Source: Culturomica massiliensis
GTDB lineage: Bacteria > Bacteroidota > Bacteroidia > Bacteroidales > Marinifilaceae
Length of the DNA stretch: 64,000 nt
Assembly: GCF_900091655.1 (NCBI RefSeq)
Contig: NZ_LT594621.1
Span: 682,001-746,000, forward strand
Reading direction: 5' to 3'
How positions within the stretch are numbered: the first letter of the stretch is position 1; the number at the start of each line of letters is the position of its first letter. Position numbers and translations under genes: made by a program. Below are positions 25,801 through 34,099 of this stretch, piece by piece. Below the pieces are notes generated by a model. It saw nothing but the letters and a program-made list of their open reading frames with translations, did not search any database and was not told the DNA's origin.

Positions 25801-27272
25801 CGCTTACTTTTATTGCTCCGCTTGCAAAATATAATCTGGCAACCGGTGAAATACAATGTTTCTGGGTCAATCATATCGATTTGGCCAACGGCCGTTTTTT
25901 CCCCGATGAAGGAAAAATATTTATCGGTAGTTTGGGGGATATTCAGGAATTCAAGCAAGGACGGTTTTTGTGTGAATTGACCGACCGGACGAAAACCTTG
26001 ACGAATGTGGATTTAAAGTTAAAGGGCAGGTATACTTTTGACGGTAGCGGTGATTTCGATTATATCAATCAGGACCGGAAACGGAATGTAATCCGCTTTA
26101 CGGAGATTAAGGCAGATACGTCCGGTTTTATTTATGCGAAAGTAAATATTCCTGACAATGCTTTTTTTGATCTGAATGAAGGTATTGTTTATAAAGGCAA
26201 TATCACGATGTTTTCCAGGGAAAAGCATTTATTTTTCAACGGTTATGTCGGTTTGATTACCGATGATTCATTTTTGAAACACAATTGGCTGAAGGTGAAA
26301 ACTTATTTTGCGGCCAATGATATCCGTATACCTGTACAGGTGGAGAACCGTAACGATAAGGATGCGCGGATTTACAACGGAATCTTCCTGAATGTCGATA
26401 AGGTTGTCAAACCTTATGCCGCTTTCCAGAGTAACCGGATTTTTTATAATGACGAATTAATTATCGGAGGACAAGGGGAGATGGTGTGGTCTAAGCACGA
26501 CAAGAAATACATTATCCGGGATACCTTTATCGGTAAAGATTACCGGATGTGCTACGATCCCGCCACGGCTACCGTATCGGCTTTCGGCCGTTTGAATATA
26601 GCTTTGGAAGCTCCGGGAATCTATCAGAATACTGCCGGACAGATTCGGTATAATCTGAGAGAAGAACAATTGAATATAGACAATGCTTTGTATATCATTA
26701 ATTTCCCGATGTTGGGAAAGATGGAGGCCGTGCTGCAACGGGATTTGACTGATAAAAAGTTGAAGGGGATACAGATATCGCCGGCTTTGCGTTCCAAACT
26801 GACGGCTGTATTCGGGCGTAAAGAAATGGCGTTGTTGAATAAGCAATTGGATAGAAGCGGTAACAATATTCCGGATTCACTGAATCAGACGTTTGTCCTT
26901 GATTCGTTGTCTTTGAGTTGGGATGCCAGGAAAAGAAGTTATGTAGCGAACGGAAAAGTTATGGTGTTGTCGTTTATGAAGAAACCGGTCGGAAAAGAGA
27001 TGAAAATAAAGATGGAATTGATACGGCGGAGAACAGGAAATGAGATTTATATGTATCTTTACGATGACAATATGTGGTATTATTTCGAATATTCCGATAA
27101 GTCTTTGTATGCCTTATCTTCCAGTGCCGAATATAATGAGATCATTAAGAATGAAAAGGCTGATAAGAAGGATATCCGGGATAAAGACAAGCAGTTGTTG
27201 TATACGATTACACTTTGTCCGGACTCGAAGAAAGAGCGGTTTTTGAAAAGGATAGGAGAAGGGGATTTATGA
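22878..27272 (+). CDS. Large secreted beta-rich protein of unknown function
   Basis: A 1464-residue protein with a cleavable signal peptide (MRVALYCLSLLWCCCICSSVFSQ). I do not recognise a named family. After a helical first ~130 residues, most of it is short beta-strands with recurring statements of the form YDNIRFDSHPKNGRIN, MEFSGKLKAGMFDMYGTNLFF and KGNITMFSREKHLFFNGYVG. This resembles long periplasmic or outer-membrane-associated beta-solenoid or lipid-transfer-like proteins, but that is only an impression from pattern. Five Cys lie in or near the signal peptide and few elsewhere. Monocistronic, divergent from relA. The last residues (GEGDL) and the stop are supplied by a GATTTATGATTT repeat. 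Confidence 0.7.
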   Translation: MRVALYCLSLLWCCCICSSVFSQDTKTLTQSLETIFKDVRSGEKKVLIDDCIATWTSSFLPENEKDSIRVIFQDMQALRLSPVAELRDFAECVNAFCKKQEKENLDVWLTGIKKALNAPDKKRTVVKRYLESTRKLACDDLLFAGTSHRWYIKGQARWVWGTPLRIDYTEAEVVCKTAKDSICIVSTEGVYFLESNKWGGRGGCVYWSDVDSLKADLARYTIDLNMSEYAADSVLFHCEAKYGRPILGKLKDNASKYARNKKAEYPYFMSYATDIVIDSLFPYASYRGGIIYAGEKFSGYGPGENPAYVHIQPNDTLNMYVYSERFTIDTSRVLAATSRIVLDMDSGQLFHPNVNFVYMDKNRTVTVKRLTEQSLHVPFRDDFHKILFSVEQIIWPIDSSYMEMSMNSRSGLFKAQVESLNFFNDRIYDNLQGLDEVHPLNGLHKAAIELETNTFSIREYAGIMKKPEDQLRKELISLSYRDFLDYNEKKDEVTLKPRLFAYTEARVGKRDYDNIRFDSHPKNGRINAVLDLRNYNLKIYGVEKFTISETKDIYVEPSDKTVVMMKNRDMEFSGKLKAGMFDMYGTNLFFSYDRYTVDLTHVDSTGMYLTDRMTRKRGERINSLIRDVTGDIVIDKPDNKSGRKENPDFPVFNSTKDSYVYFDDPEIQNGVYKQDSFYFVIRPYTLKNINDAGKFRYAFSGTMVSHIVPDINDTLVLMKGNALGMEYETPGNGLKLYGEGNLKSRITMSQNGFRADGAVTMNGTDFKSSDILMTPDSMMTATKQITVDSVADRRPGAVGKEVQIKYLRKDKNLMATSTTLPFSVYNDRIKHAGTLFVYQDRMNASGTIEMKDASLSSTLFHLQDHNILSEHTDLQLSSLGNKNIQLNTANVKANIDLALNKGKFMNNEDANKADFPSNKYECSFRSFVWYMDEAYLNIGIEDEKELHRIWQIDDEKRIPDQGKNIFVSTDKACDSLTFIAPLAKYNLATGEIQCFWVNHIDLANGRFFPDEGKIFIGSLGDIQEFKQGRFLCELTDRTKTLTNVDLKLKGRYTFDGSGDFDYINQDRKRNVIRFTEIKADTSGFIYAKVNIPDNAFFDLNEGIVYKGNITMFSREKHLFFNGYVGLITDDSFLKHNWLKVKTYFAANDIRIPVQVENRNDKDARIYNGIFLNVDKVVKPYAAFQSNRIFYNDELIIGGQGEMVWSKHDKKYIIRDTFIGKDYRMCYDPATATVSAFGRLNIALEAPGIYQNTAGQIRYNLREEQLNIDNALYIINFPMLGKMEAVLQRDLTDKKLKGIQISPALRSKLTAVFGRKEMALLNKQLDRSGNNIPDSLNQTFVLDSLSLSWDARKRSYVANGKVMVLSFMKKPVGKEMKIKMELIRRRTGNEIYMYLYDDNMWYYFEYSDKSLYALSSSAEYNEIIKNEKADKKDIRDKDKQLLYTITLCPDSKKERFLKRIGEGDL

Positions 27273-27490
27273 TTTACGATTTACGATCTTTGATTTACGA
27301 TTTATGATTTACGATTTTAGATTTATAATCGGTGCGGTGTTTCCTGAATTTGTGTTTTTAGGAAGGGGAGATATTGGTTATTTATGATTTACGATCTTTG
27401 ATTTATGATTTACGATTTTAAATTTGAAATACAAGGGTGGAGGAGAGGTAAACGGAGAAATTCTTTCCATTTCTGATTTACGATTGGGTG
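27262..27490. repeat. GATTTAC/GATTTAT-rich spacer
   Basis: Heptamer-like repeats at about 27266-27328, 27380-27428 and 27474-27486 with filler between. The first overlaps the end of the preceding gene. No gene seen. Confidence 0.75.
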
Positions 27491-27548
27491 TGCAGGTTTG
27501 ATTGTAAATGGTGAGGTAACGTGTTTAATAATTTTAATACAAAAGAAA

Positions 27549-28184
27549 ATGACAACGAAAGAAAGATATAAAGGTTTTATAGCCTGGTTTAGTGAGCATA
27601 TGCCGGTGGCGGAAAGTGAATTGCAATATCAGACTCCTTTTGAACTTTTGGTGGCCGTGATATTGTCTGCCCAATGCACCGATAAGCGGGTAAATATGAC
27701 TACGCCTGCCTTATTTGCGCGTTTCCCGGATGTTTTTGCTATGGCAGAGGGAACGGTAGAAGAAATCTATGATCTGATAAAGTCGATTTCATATCCCAAC
27801 AATAAATCCAAGCATCTTTCCGCTATGTCGAAGAAGCTGGTAGAGGATTTTAACGGTGTCGTACCGGATGATATGGAGTTGCTTCAGACCTTACCGGGAG
27901 TGGGGCGTAAAACGGCTAATGTGGTCGAAGCGGTGGCTTTTCATCGTCCTGCTATGCCTGTAGATACTCATGTATTTCGGGTGGCAGACCGTATCGGTTT
28001 GGTAACTGGTGCTAAGACTCCTTTGGAAACCGAGAAACAACTGGTTAAAAATATTTCTCCCGATATTCTTTCTACGGCCCACCATTGGCTGATATTGCAC
28101 GGGCGTTATACCTGTACGGCCCGGAAACCCAAGTGTGAAGAGTGTGGTATCAAGGCTTATTGCCGCTATTTTGAAAAAAAATAA
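27549..28184 (+). CDS. nth: Endonuclease III (DNA glycosylase/AP lyase)
   Basis: A 211-residue base-excision-repair enzyme that removes oxidised pyrimidines and nicks at the resulting site. Start taken at ATG 27549, since MTTKERYKGF begins the conserved fold. An upstream in-frame start at 27498 would add 17 odd residues. Helix-hairpin-helix LPGVGRKTANVV (115-126) carries catalytic Lys121, and VDTHVFRVADR carries Asp139. The C-terminal Cys at 189, 196, 199 and 205 fit the Cx6Cx2Cx5C pattern for the [4Fe-4S] cluster. Confidence 0.96.
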   Translation: MTTKERYKGFIAWFSEHMPVAESELQYQTPFELLVAVILSAQCTDKRVNMTTPALFARFPDVFAMAEGTVEEIYDLIKSISYPNNKSKHLSAMSKKLVEDFNGVVPDDMELLQTLPGVGRKTANVVEAVAFHRPAMPVDTHVFRVADRIGLVTGAKTPLETEKQLVKNISPDILSTAHHWLILHGRYTCTARKPKCEECGIKAYCRYFEKK

Positions 28185-28208
28185 ATTTTTTTTTATACCG
28201 GAACGCAA

Positions 28209-28348
28209 CCATTCCCGTAATTGTGCATCTTAGTTACAAACAACTAAAAGTTTTTTTCATATAGCAACTGAGTAATAATTACGGGAATAATTATTGTTGT
28301 TTATGGGGTTAGTTAGACGGTACATCTTAACGGATGTACCGTTTTTTT
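28209..28348 (+). ncRNA. Candidate structured RNA ending in a terminator
   Basis: ATTCCCGTAATT (28211-28222) is exactly complementary to AATTACGGGAAT (28277-28288). Between them TTAGTT/AACTAA forms a 6-bp stem-loop (28230-28247). A terminator follows at 28317-28348. This may be a free-standing small RNA or a structured 3' end of the nth transcript. No match to a known RNA family is claimed. Confidence 0.35.
28317..28348 (+). terminator. Terminator after nth
   Basis: Stem ACGGTACATC/GATGTACCGT (28317-28326 and 28333-28342), 6-nt loop, then a run of seven T. Confidence 0.9.
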
Positions 28349-28442
28349 GTATACGAGGCTTGTTTTCAGTGTCGTTGTATTATAAAAATAAATAGTTCAT
28401 CAGCTAATCTTTAAATTTTCAGATTTCACAAATTCTTTTTTC

Positions 28443-28450
28443 TATTTTTG
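28443..28450 (+). promoter_or_regulatory. Probable -7 box for lipA
   Basis: TATTTTTG matches TAnnTTTG; 44 bp before the lipA ATG at 28495. Confidence 0.5.
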
Positions 28451-28494
28451 TAAGATATTGTAATTTGGAAAGTGGAGAATATAAAACAGATAAT

Positions 28495-29346
28495 ATGGCA
28501 TGTAATAGCAGGCGAAAGCCGGAATGGTTAAAAATTAAATTACCGAAGGGACAGCTTTCGGTAGATGTACTGAATATTGTTCGGGAGCATCATTTACATA
28601 CGATATGTACGAGTGGAATGTGTCCTAATCAGGGAGAGTGCTGGGGATGCGGTACGGCGACATTTATGATCTGCGGGGATGTCTGTACCCGCGGATGTAA
28701 GTTTTGTAATGTGAAAACTGGAAAACCGGCTCCTCTGGATCCCTCAGAGCCTTATAATATTGCGAATTCAGTAAAGTTACTGAAACTGAAACATGCAGTG
28801 ATTACTTCGGTTGACCGGGATGATCTGGATGATTTGGGGGCTGCTCATTGGGTGAAAGTGATAGAAGCGGTAAAAAAAGAGAATCCGGAGGTTACGATGG
28901 AAGTGTTGATACCTGATTTTCAGGGTAGGAAAGAGTTAATCGGCCGAGTTATTGCTGCCCGTCCGGAAGTTATTTCGCATAATCTGGAAACTGTACGGCG
29001 TTTGACGAATGCTATTCGTAGCCGGGCTACCTATGATATGTCGCTGGAGGTTGTACGGCAGGTATCGGAATCGGGTGTTGTTTCGAAATCCGGAATTATG
29101 CTGGGATTAGGTGAGACAAGAGCAGAGATTTTGCAGACGATGGATGATTTGAGAAGTGTCGGTTGCCGTGTCATGACCATCGGGCAATATTTGCAGCCGA
29201 CGGCATCTAATGTGGAAGTGAAGGAATATGTTACCCCTGAAGTGTTTGATGAATATCGTCGTATCGGTTTGGAAAAAGGGTTTACACATGTCGAAAGCGG
29301 ACCATTGGTGCGTTCCAGCTATCATGCAGAGAAACATGTCAGATAA
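28495..29346 (+). CDS. lipA: Lipoyl synthase (radical SAM)
   Basis: A 283-residue enzyme that inserts two sulfurs into protein-bound octanoate to make the lipoyl cofactor. ATG 28495 is chosen over an in-frame TTG at 28465, because MACNSRRKPEWLKIKLP is where the family normally begins. The auxiliary cluster uses Cys38, Cys43 and Cys49 (CTSGMCPNQGEC). The radical-SAM cluster uses Cys64, Cys68 and Cys71 (CTRGCKFC). SRATYDMSLEV and the ESGPLVRSSYHA end are also standard. lipB follows 160 bp downstream, which fits the pathway. Confidence 0.97.
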   Translation: MACNSRRKPEWLKIKLPKGQLSVDVLNIVREHHLHTICTSGMCPNQGECWGCGTATFMICGDVCTRGCKFCNVKTGKPAPLDPSEPYNIANSVKLLKLKHAVITSVDRDDLDDLGAAHWVKVIEAVKKENPEVTMEVLIPDFQGRKELIGRVIAARPEVISHNLETVRRLTNAIRSRATYDMSLEVVRQVSESGVVSKSGIMLGLGETRAEILQTMDDLRSVGCRVMTIGQYLQPTASNVEVKEYVTPEVFDEYRRIGLEKGFTHVESGPLVRSSYHAEKHVR

Positions 29347-29506
29347 GTCAGAAAGGTGATTTGTAAGAATCGCGGAAGAGAAGCTGGTGAGAACGATGGT
29401 CCTGCATGCGGACAAAGGACAGGCATCAGGCGTTTGAATTTTCGCTTGATGATTCATAATGTCATTTTTGAATGAAAAACGGTAGGTTTGAATTTATCAG
29501 TTCAAT

Positions 29507-30187
29507 ATGGAAAAGAGACATACGATATATGAGGATTTAGGATCGAGGCGTTACCGGGAAGTGTGGGAAATGCAGGAGAAGGTGCTGGAGGAAACGAGGG
29601 AACGGAAGCTGCAAGGAAAAGTAACTTCCAATTACCTTTTCTTTGTGGAACATTTGCCTGTATATACCTTGGGTAAAAGCGGAAAAGAGGGTAATATGCT
29701 GATCGATACCATACAACTTCGGGCCAGGCATGCCGAGTTTATAAAAGTCGACCGGGGAGGAGATATTACTTTTCACGGTCCGGGGCAATTGGTGGCCTAT
29801 CCGGTTATCGACCTGGAAAATTTCGGCTGGGGAGTAAAGGAATACGTTCATGAGCTGGAGGAAGTGGTGATACGGAGTATCCGGGAGTATGGGATAGAAG
29901 GTTGCCGGGTGGAAGGTGCTACAGGTGTATGGTTAGAGGCCGGTAGCAGCAGGGAACGGAAAATTTGTGCGATCGGGGTGAAATGTTCCCGTTATATTAC
30001 CATGCACGGTTTTGCTTTGAATGTGAATACGGATTTGAGTTATTTTAATTATATTCATCCCTGTGGTTTTATCGACAAAGGGGTCACTTCGCTGGAAAAA
30101 GAGTTAGGGCATAAAGTAAGCATGGAAGAGGTAAAACAGGTTGTTCTCCGCTGTTTCCGGGAGGTGATGGGCATGGAGATCATATGA
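29507..30187 (+). CDS. lipB: Lipoyl(octanoyl) transferase
   Basis: A 226-residue enzyme transferring octanoate from acyl carrier protein to lipoyl domains, the step before LipA. RGGDITFHGPGQLVAYP (residues 83-99) is the family signature. Lys159 (AIGVK) and Cys186 (IHPCGF) are the catalytic Lys/Cys pair. Start ATG at 29507, with no convincing alternative. Together with the upstream lipA it gives a complete octanoate-to-lipoate route for endogenous lipoylation. Confidence 0.96.
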   Translation: MEKRHTIYEDLGSRRYREVWEMQEKVLEETRERKLQGKVTSNYLFFVEHLPVYTLGKSGKEGNMLIDTIQLRARHAEFIKVDRGGDITFHGPGQLVAYPVIDLENFGWGVKEYVHELEEVVIRSIREYGIEGCRVEGATGVWLEAGSSRERKICAIGVKCSRYITMHGFALNVNTDLSYFNYIHPCGFIDKGVTSLEKELGHKVSMEEVKQVVLRCFREVMGMEII

Positions 30188-30297
30188 GTGTATTGAATCG
30201 ATAAATCCGTTGACGGATATTATATTTTGCAATCTGCTCTATAAAAATTTGTAAAACATGAATTGTCGGCTTTTATAGGGCATTTTAAAACAATTGT

Positions 30298-32655
30298 ATG
30301 AAGAAAGGAATATTTTTAGCGATTTGTGTATTGTATATAATGAATGTGTTTGCTGTTGATACTTTGACAGTAAGTAATATACAGCGGATTGCCGACGGAT
30401 TGAAAATGCCCGGTATTCAGGCCGGTGATAAACAGGTGGTTTTCCCGGCGGTACCGGAGGGGTATGTTTTGGAATTGAAAGGAACGGACCGTTTGCCGGT
30501 AGTGGATGCCCAGGGACATATCGGGAAGCCTTTGACAGATGCTTATGTACGGTTTTATTTTACGCTTACCGATCAGAGTACGGGAGAGACACTGGAAGTG
30601 ACTCATCTGGACGCCCTTGTTCCGGGAGAGTGTACGCCTTTGGCTGATGCCAATGCTTGTCCGGAAGTGATACCATCCATACGGGAATGGTGTGGAGGAA
30701 AAGGTGTTTTCCTGTTGGAAAAAGGGAAAACTATCGTTATTGATCCGGCCTATGTCCGCGAATTACAAAAAACGGCGGAGATACTGGTTGAAGATATGAA
30801 TACTTTATGCGGACTTAAATACGAGGTGAAAACGGGAAATCCCGGTGAAGGAGATATCTACCTTACATTGAAAACAGACGATCGTAGTCTGGGGGAAGAG
30901 GGATACCGCATGACGATAGGAAAGCGGGTGGATATAGAAGGAGTTGCTGCTAAAGGTGTATTTTGGGGAACACGTACTTTGTTACAACTTGCTGAACATG
31001 GCCGTTTGAGTTTGCCCGTCGGGAAAATCCGGGATTATCCGAAGTATGCGCGCCGGGGATTTATGCTGGATGTGGCCCGTAAATTTTTCCGGCTGGAATT
31101 TTTGCAGGCTTATGTCAGAATTATGGCCTATTACAAGATGAATGAATTTCATGTGCATTTGAACGATAATGGGTTTATACAATTTTTCGATAACGATTGG
31201 GACAAAACTTATGCGGCTTTCCGTCTGGAGTGTGAAACGTTTCCCGGTCTGACAGCTAAGGATGGTTTTTATACAAAACGTCAGTTTACGGATTTGCAAT
31301 TACAGGGAATGGATTATGGCGTGAATGTAGTGCCGGAAATTGATGTTCCTGCTCATTCACTGGCATTTTCACATTACCGGAAATCGTTGGGGAGCCGGAA
31401 ATACGGTATGGATCATTTGGATTTGTCGAATCCGGAAATATATCCCTTTCTGGACAGTTTGTTCAGGGAATATCTCGGGGGTAGCGAACCGGTGTTTGTC
31501 GGTCCCGAAGTACATATCGGTACGGATGAATATGCTAAAGAAGAGGCGGAGGGTTTCCGGAAATTTACCGACCATTATCTGAAATATGTGCAGGGGTTCG
31601 GCAAACGGGCCCGGCTTTGGGGGGCATTGACACATGCGCAGGGCAAAACTCCCGTTACTTCTGAAAACGTAATTATGAATGTCTGGTACAACGGTTATGC
31701 CGATCCGAAGGAGATGATAAAAGAGGGATATGAGCTGATCAGTACGCCCGACGGGTGGTTGTATATCGTGCCTGCTGCGGGATATTATCATGATTACCTC
31801 AATTTAGGTGTGGTGTATGATAAATGGGAACCCATACAAATCGGGAATCAGTTGTTTCCTGCCGGTCACCCGCAAATTCTGGGCGGAACGTTTGCCGTGT
31901 GGAACGACCATTGCGGAAACGGCATTTCCGAAAAAGATGTGCATCACCGGACTTTTCCCGCGATGCAGGTGTTGGCACAGAAAATGTGGGCCGGACGTAC
32001 AGAAGTTCCGTATGAAGCTTTTGCCGCTTTAGCGGGAAATTTGAGTGAGGCACCGGGAGTAAATTTGATGGGTAAGGTAAAATCTGCCGGGGCTACAGTT
32101 TTGGAATATCGTTTTGCAACGACGGAAGGTAAAGATTTATCCGGGAATGGGTATGATTGCATGATTCCCGTAAAGGCTGTAAATTCAGAAGGATTAAAGC
32201 TGAACGGTAAAACAATGGTTTGTACTCCGGTAAAGGAAATCGGATATGACTATGCGGTTGAGTTTGAGATTGCGCCTGCCAGTGGAAATTTAACGGAGTC
32301 TGTCCTGTTCCGTTCCCCCGATGCGGTTGTCGTATATACTGCCGGCGGACAATTGGGGTTCCGGCGTGACGGTTATTTTTATACTTTCGATTATCAGCTG
32401 AAACCCGCCGAATGGCAGAAGATAAAGATAGAAGGGGATGCTAAAGGTACTACATTGTATGTTGATGGGAAGCAGGAACAGCGTTTGGAGGGGAAAAAGC
32501 GGGTTGTAAAAGATAAGAACGGCCGTGAAAGTACAATGTATATCCAACAAACTCTTGTCTTCCCGTTGGAACAAATCGGGGATACAGAGGACGGATTTAC
32601 CGGGAAGATCAGGAGTCTGAAAGTGACAGACCGGAATGCTGCGGTCAAAAATTGA
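30298..32655 (+). CDS. Secreted beta-N-acetylhexosaminidase (GH20) with C-terminal LamG-like domain
   Basis: A 785-residue exported glycosidase (signal peptide ending near VFA). After a poorly conserved N-terminus comes a GH20b-like domain (about 125-235), then the GH20 barrel with RRGFMLDVARKFF, HVHLNDNG and VGPEVHIGTDEY. Asp410-Glu411 are the catalytic pair: Glu is the acid and Asp orients the substrate N-acetyl group. LWGALTHAQ and TFAVWNDH complete the barrel. Residues about 610-780 form a concanavalin/LamG-like sandwich. Removes terminal GlcNAc/GalNAc from host or bacterial glycans. The HIGTDE form differs from the usual HIGGDE by one residue. cutC follows 37 bp later. Confidence 0.92.
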   Translation: MKKGIFLAICVLYIMNVFAVDTLTVSNIQRIADGLKMPGIQAGDKQVVFPAVPEGYVLELKGTDRLPVVDAQGHIGKPLTDAYVRFYFTLTDQSTGETLEVTHLDALVPGECTPLADANACPEVIPSIREWCGGKGVFLLEKGKTIVIDPAYVRELQKTAEILVEDMNTLCGLKYEVKTGNPGEGDIYLTLKTDDRSLGEEGYRMTIGKRVDIEGVAAKGVFWGTRTLLQLAEHGRLSLPVGKIRDYPKYARRGFMLDVARKFFRLEFLQAYVRIMAYYKMNEFHVHLNDNGFIQFFDNDWDKTYAAFRLECETFPGLTAKDGFYTKRQFTDLQLQGMDYGVNVVPEIDVPAHSLAFSHYRKSLGSRKYGMDHLDLSNPEIYPFLDSLFREYLGGSEPVFVGPEVHIGTDEYAKEEAEGFRKFTDHYLKYVQGFGKRARLWGALTHAQGKTPVTSENVIMNVWYNGYADPKEMIKEGYELISTPDGWLYIVPAAGYYHDYLNLGVVYDKWEPIQIGNQLFPAGHPQILGGTFAVWNDHCGNGISEKDVHHRTFPAMQVLAQKMWAGRTEVPYEAFAALAGNLSEAPGVNLMGKVKSAGATVLEYRFATTEGKDLSGNGYDCMIPVKAVNSEGLKLNGKTMVCTPVKEIGYDYAVEFEIAPASGNLTESVLFRSPDAVVVYTAGGQLGFRRDGYFYTFDYQLKPAEWQKIKIEGDAKGTTLYVDGKQEQRLEGKKRVVKDKNGRESTMYIQQTLVFPLEQIGDTEDGFTGKIRSLKVTDRNAAVKN

Positions 32656-32692
32656 GAGATAAAACGGAATCCTCATATTGAGTTTATGATCT

Positions 32693-33439
32693 ATGAAAAC
32701 AGAATTGGAAATATGTGCATATTCCCTGGAATCTTGTCTGGCAGCCAAAGAGGGCGGTGCAGACCGGGTGGAACTGTGTGCCGGAATGTATGACGGAGGA
32801 ACAACGCCTTCTGCTGCAACGATTCGGATGGCCCGTGAAATTACCGGGAATATGCAGTTGTTTGTCATGATCCGTCCCCGGGGAGGAGATTTTCTATATT
32901 CTGATTTGGAGTACAGGCAGATGCGGGAGGATATTCTCTTTGCCAAAGAGACGGGAGCGGATGGCGTTGTGTTGGGGATATTGGACCGGGCCGGGAAGGT
33001 TGATAAAGTGCGTACGGCAGAATTGGTGAGGCTGGCTTTGCCTATGCAGGTGACTTTTCATCGGGCTTTCGATATGACGGACGATTATAAAGAGGCGTTG
33101 GAGGCTGTTATTGAAGCCGGTTGTTACCGGATACTGACATCGGGACTCCGGAATACGGTTATGGAAGGATACGATACCCTCAGGGAGATTGTAAAGTCGG
33201 CGGAGGGGCGTATTCACATTATGGCCGGCAGCGGTGTTTGTGCCGCTAATGCGGCTACGATTGCTGCTTTGGGAGTCAATGCATTGCATATGAGCGGTAA
33301 AAGCAGCAGGGACAGTAAAATGTCGTTCCGGAATCCGGCTGTTTTTATGGGTGGCGTACCGGGAATACCGGAATACAATATTGCCTATAGCGATGTGGAA
33401 AAAATCCGGAATGTAAAAAGTATATTGCAAAATTTTTGA
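32693..33439 (+). CDS. cutC: CutC family protein
   Basis: A 248-residue TIM-barrel protein of the CutC family. Recognised from EICAYSLESCLAAKEGGADRVELCAGMYDGGTTPS at the N-terminus, MIRPRGGDF, FHRAFDM, ILTSG and MAGSGV. Historically named for copper tolerance in E. coli; the biochemical function is still unsettled and a direct copper role is doubtful. Normal length, cytoplasmic. The deformylase gene begins 13 bp after it, so they are likely co-transcribed with the GH20 gene. Confidence 0.94.
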   Translation: MKTELEICAYSLESCLAAKEGGADRVELCAGMYDGGTTPSAATIRMAREITGNMQLFVMIRPRGGDFLYSDLEYRQMREDILFAKETGADGVVLGILDRAGKVDKVRTAELVRLALPMQVTFHRAFDMTDDYKEALEAVIEAGCYRILTSGLRNTVMEGYDTLREIVKSAEGRIHIMAGSGVCAANAATIAALGVNALHMSGKSSRDSKMSFRNPAVFMGGVPGIPEYNIAYSDVEKIRNVKSILQNF

Positions 33440-33452
33440 TATAAGATACCGA

Positions 33453-34094
33453 ATGAAAAGAAAACCGGACACAACAAGTTGTGTTTTTCCCCGTATATCC
33501 CGCTATATATGGATTATCGGGAGTATGGTATATCTGATTGGAGCAGGCGGATGTTGCCGGGAAGGTTTTACGCCTGGAGAAAAGCAGATCATCTGGTCCC
33601 GGGAAGGAAAGATGATGCGGTTGTATACGGTAGATAACGGGGAGGATTCTTTGTTGCTTAGAAGCCGGGCTTTGGCTTTGACTCCGGAAATGTTGCAGAC
33701 AGAGGAATACAGGCTGTTGAAAGCAGGTATGCTGGCGACAGTGAGGGATACGGCTAATACCGGGGTTGGCATTGCAGCACCGCAAGTCGGTGTGTCGAGA
33801 CAATTGATCGCTGTGCAGCGGTTTGATAAGGCGGGAGAACCTTTTGAGTTTTATATCAATCCGGAAATAATACAGTATTCGGAAGAGAAACAATGTGGTC
33901 CTGAAGGTTGTCTGTCGCTACCCGGAGCCCGGGATAGCGTGATGCGCTCCGAACGAATTGTTGTCAGTTATATTGATGAGGTGAATCATAATGTGTGCCG
34001 GGATACGGTGAAGGGTTTTACCGCAGTTGTTTTCCAGCATGAAATAGATCATCTGAAAGGGATTTTGTTTACGGATAAAGCTGTTAAAAAGTAG
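33453..34094 (+). CDS. def: Peptide deformylase with signal-like N-terminus
   Basis: A 213-residue protein with all three deformylase motifs intact: GVGIAAPQVG, EGCLSLPG (Cys metal ligand) and QHEIDHLKG (two His ligands and the catalytic Glu). It differs from a normal cytoplasmic deformylase in a ~50-residue N-terminal extension. The extension has a basic start, a hydrophobic stretch (YIWIIGSMVYLIGAGGCC) and two Cys at 34-35, resembling a membrane-anchor or lipoprotein signal. An internal Met pair near residue 53 would remove the extension. Either it acts outside the cytoplasm or the annotated start is too early. It overlaps the start region of the next gene. Confidence 0.85.
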   Translation: MKRKPDTTSCVFPRISRYIWIIGSMVYLIGAGGCCREGFTPGEKQIIWSREGKMMRLYTVDNGEDSLLLRSRALALTPEMLQTEEYRLLKAGMLATVRDTANTGVGIAAPQVGVSRQLIAVQRFDKAGEPFEFYINPEIIQYSEEKQCGPEGCLSLPGARDSVMRSERIVVSYIDEVNHNVCRDTVKGFTAVVFQHEIDHLKGILFTDKAVKK

Positions 34095-34099
34095 TGTGT

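Larger units (their letters stand above)
28185..28494. other. Structured spacer between nth and lipA
   Basis: 310 bp with no reading frame of note. It contains a 12-bp inverted repeat, a small stem-loop and a strong terminator, possibly a small RNA (separate entry), then an AT-rich lipA leader. Confidence 0.6.

Noticed and set aside
28185..28494. tRNA or known riboswitch between nth and lipA
   Set aside because: No cloverleaf or recognisable riboswitch core; kept only as a low-confidence structured RNA.
33345..33893. 182-residue minus-strand frame
   Set aside because: Antisense across cutC and def, which are both clear genes.
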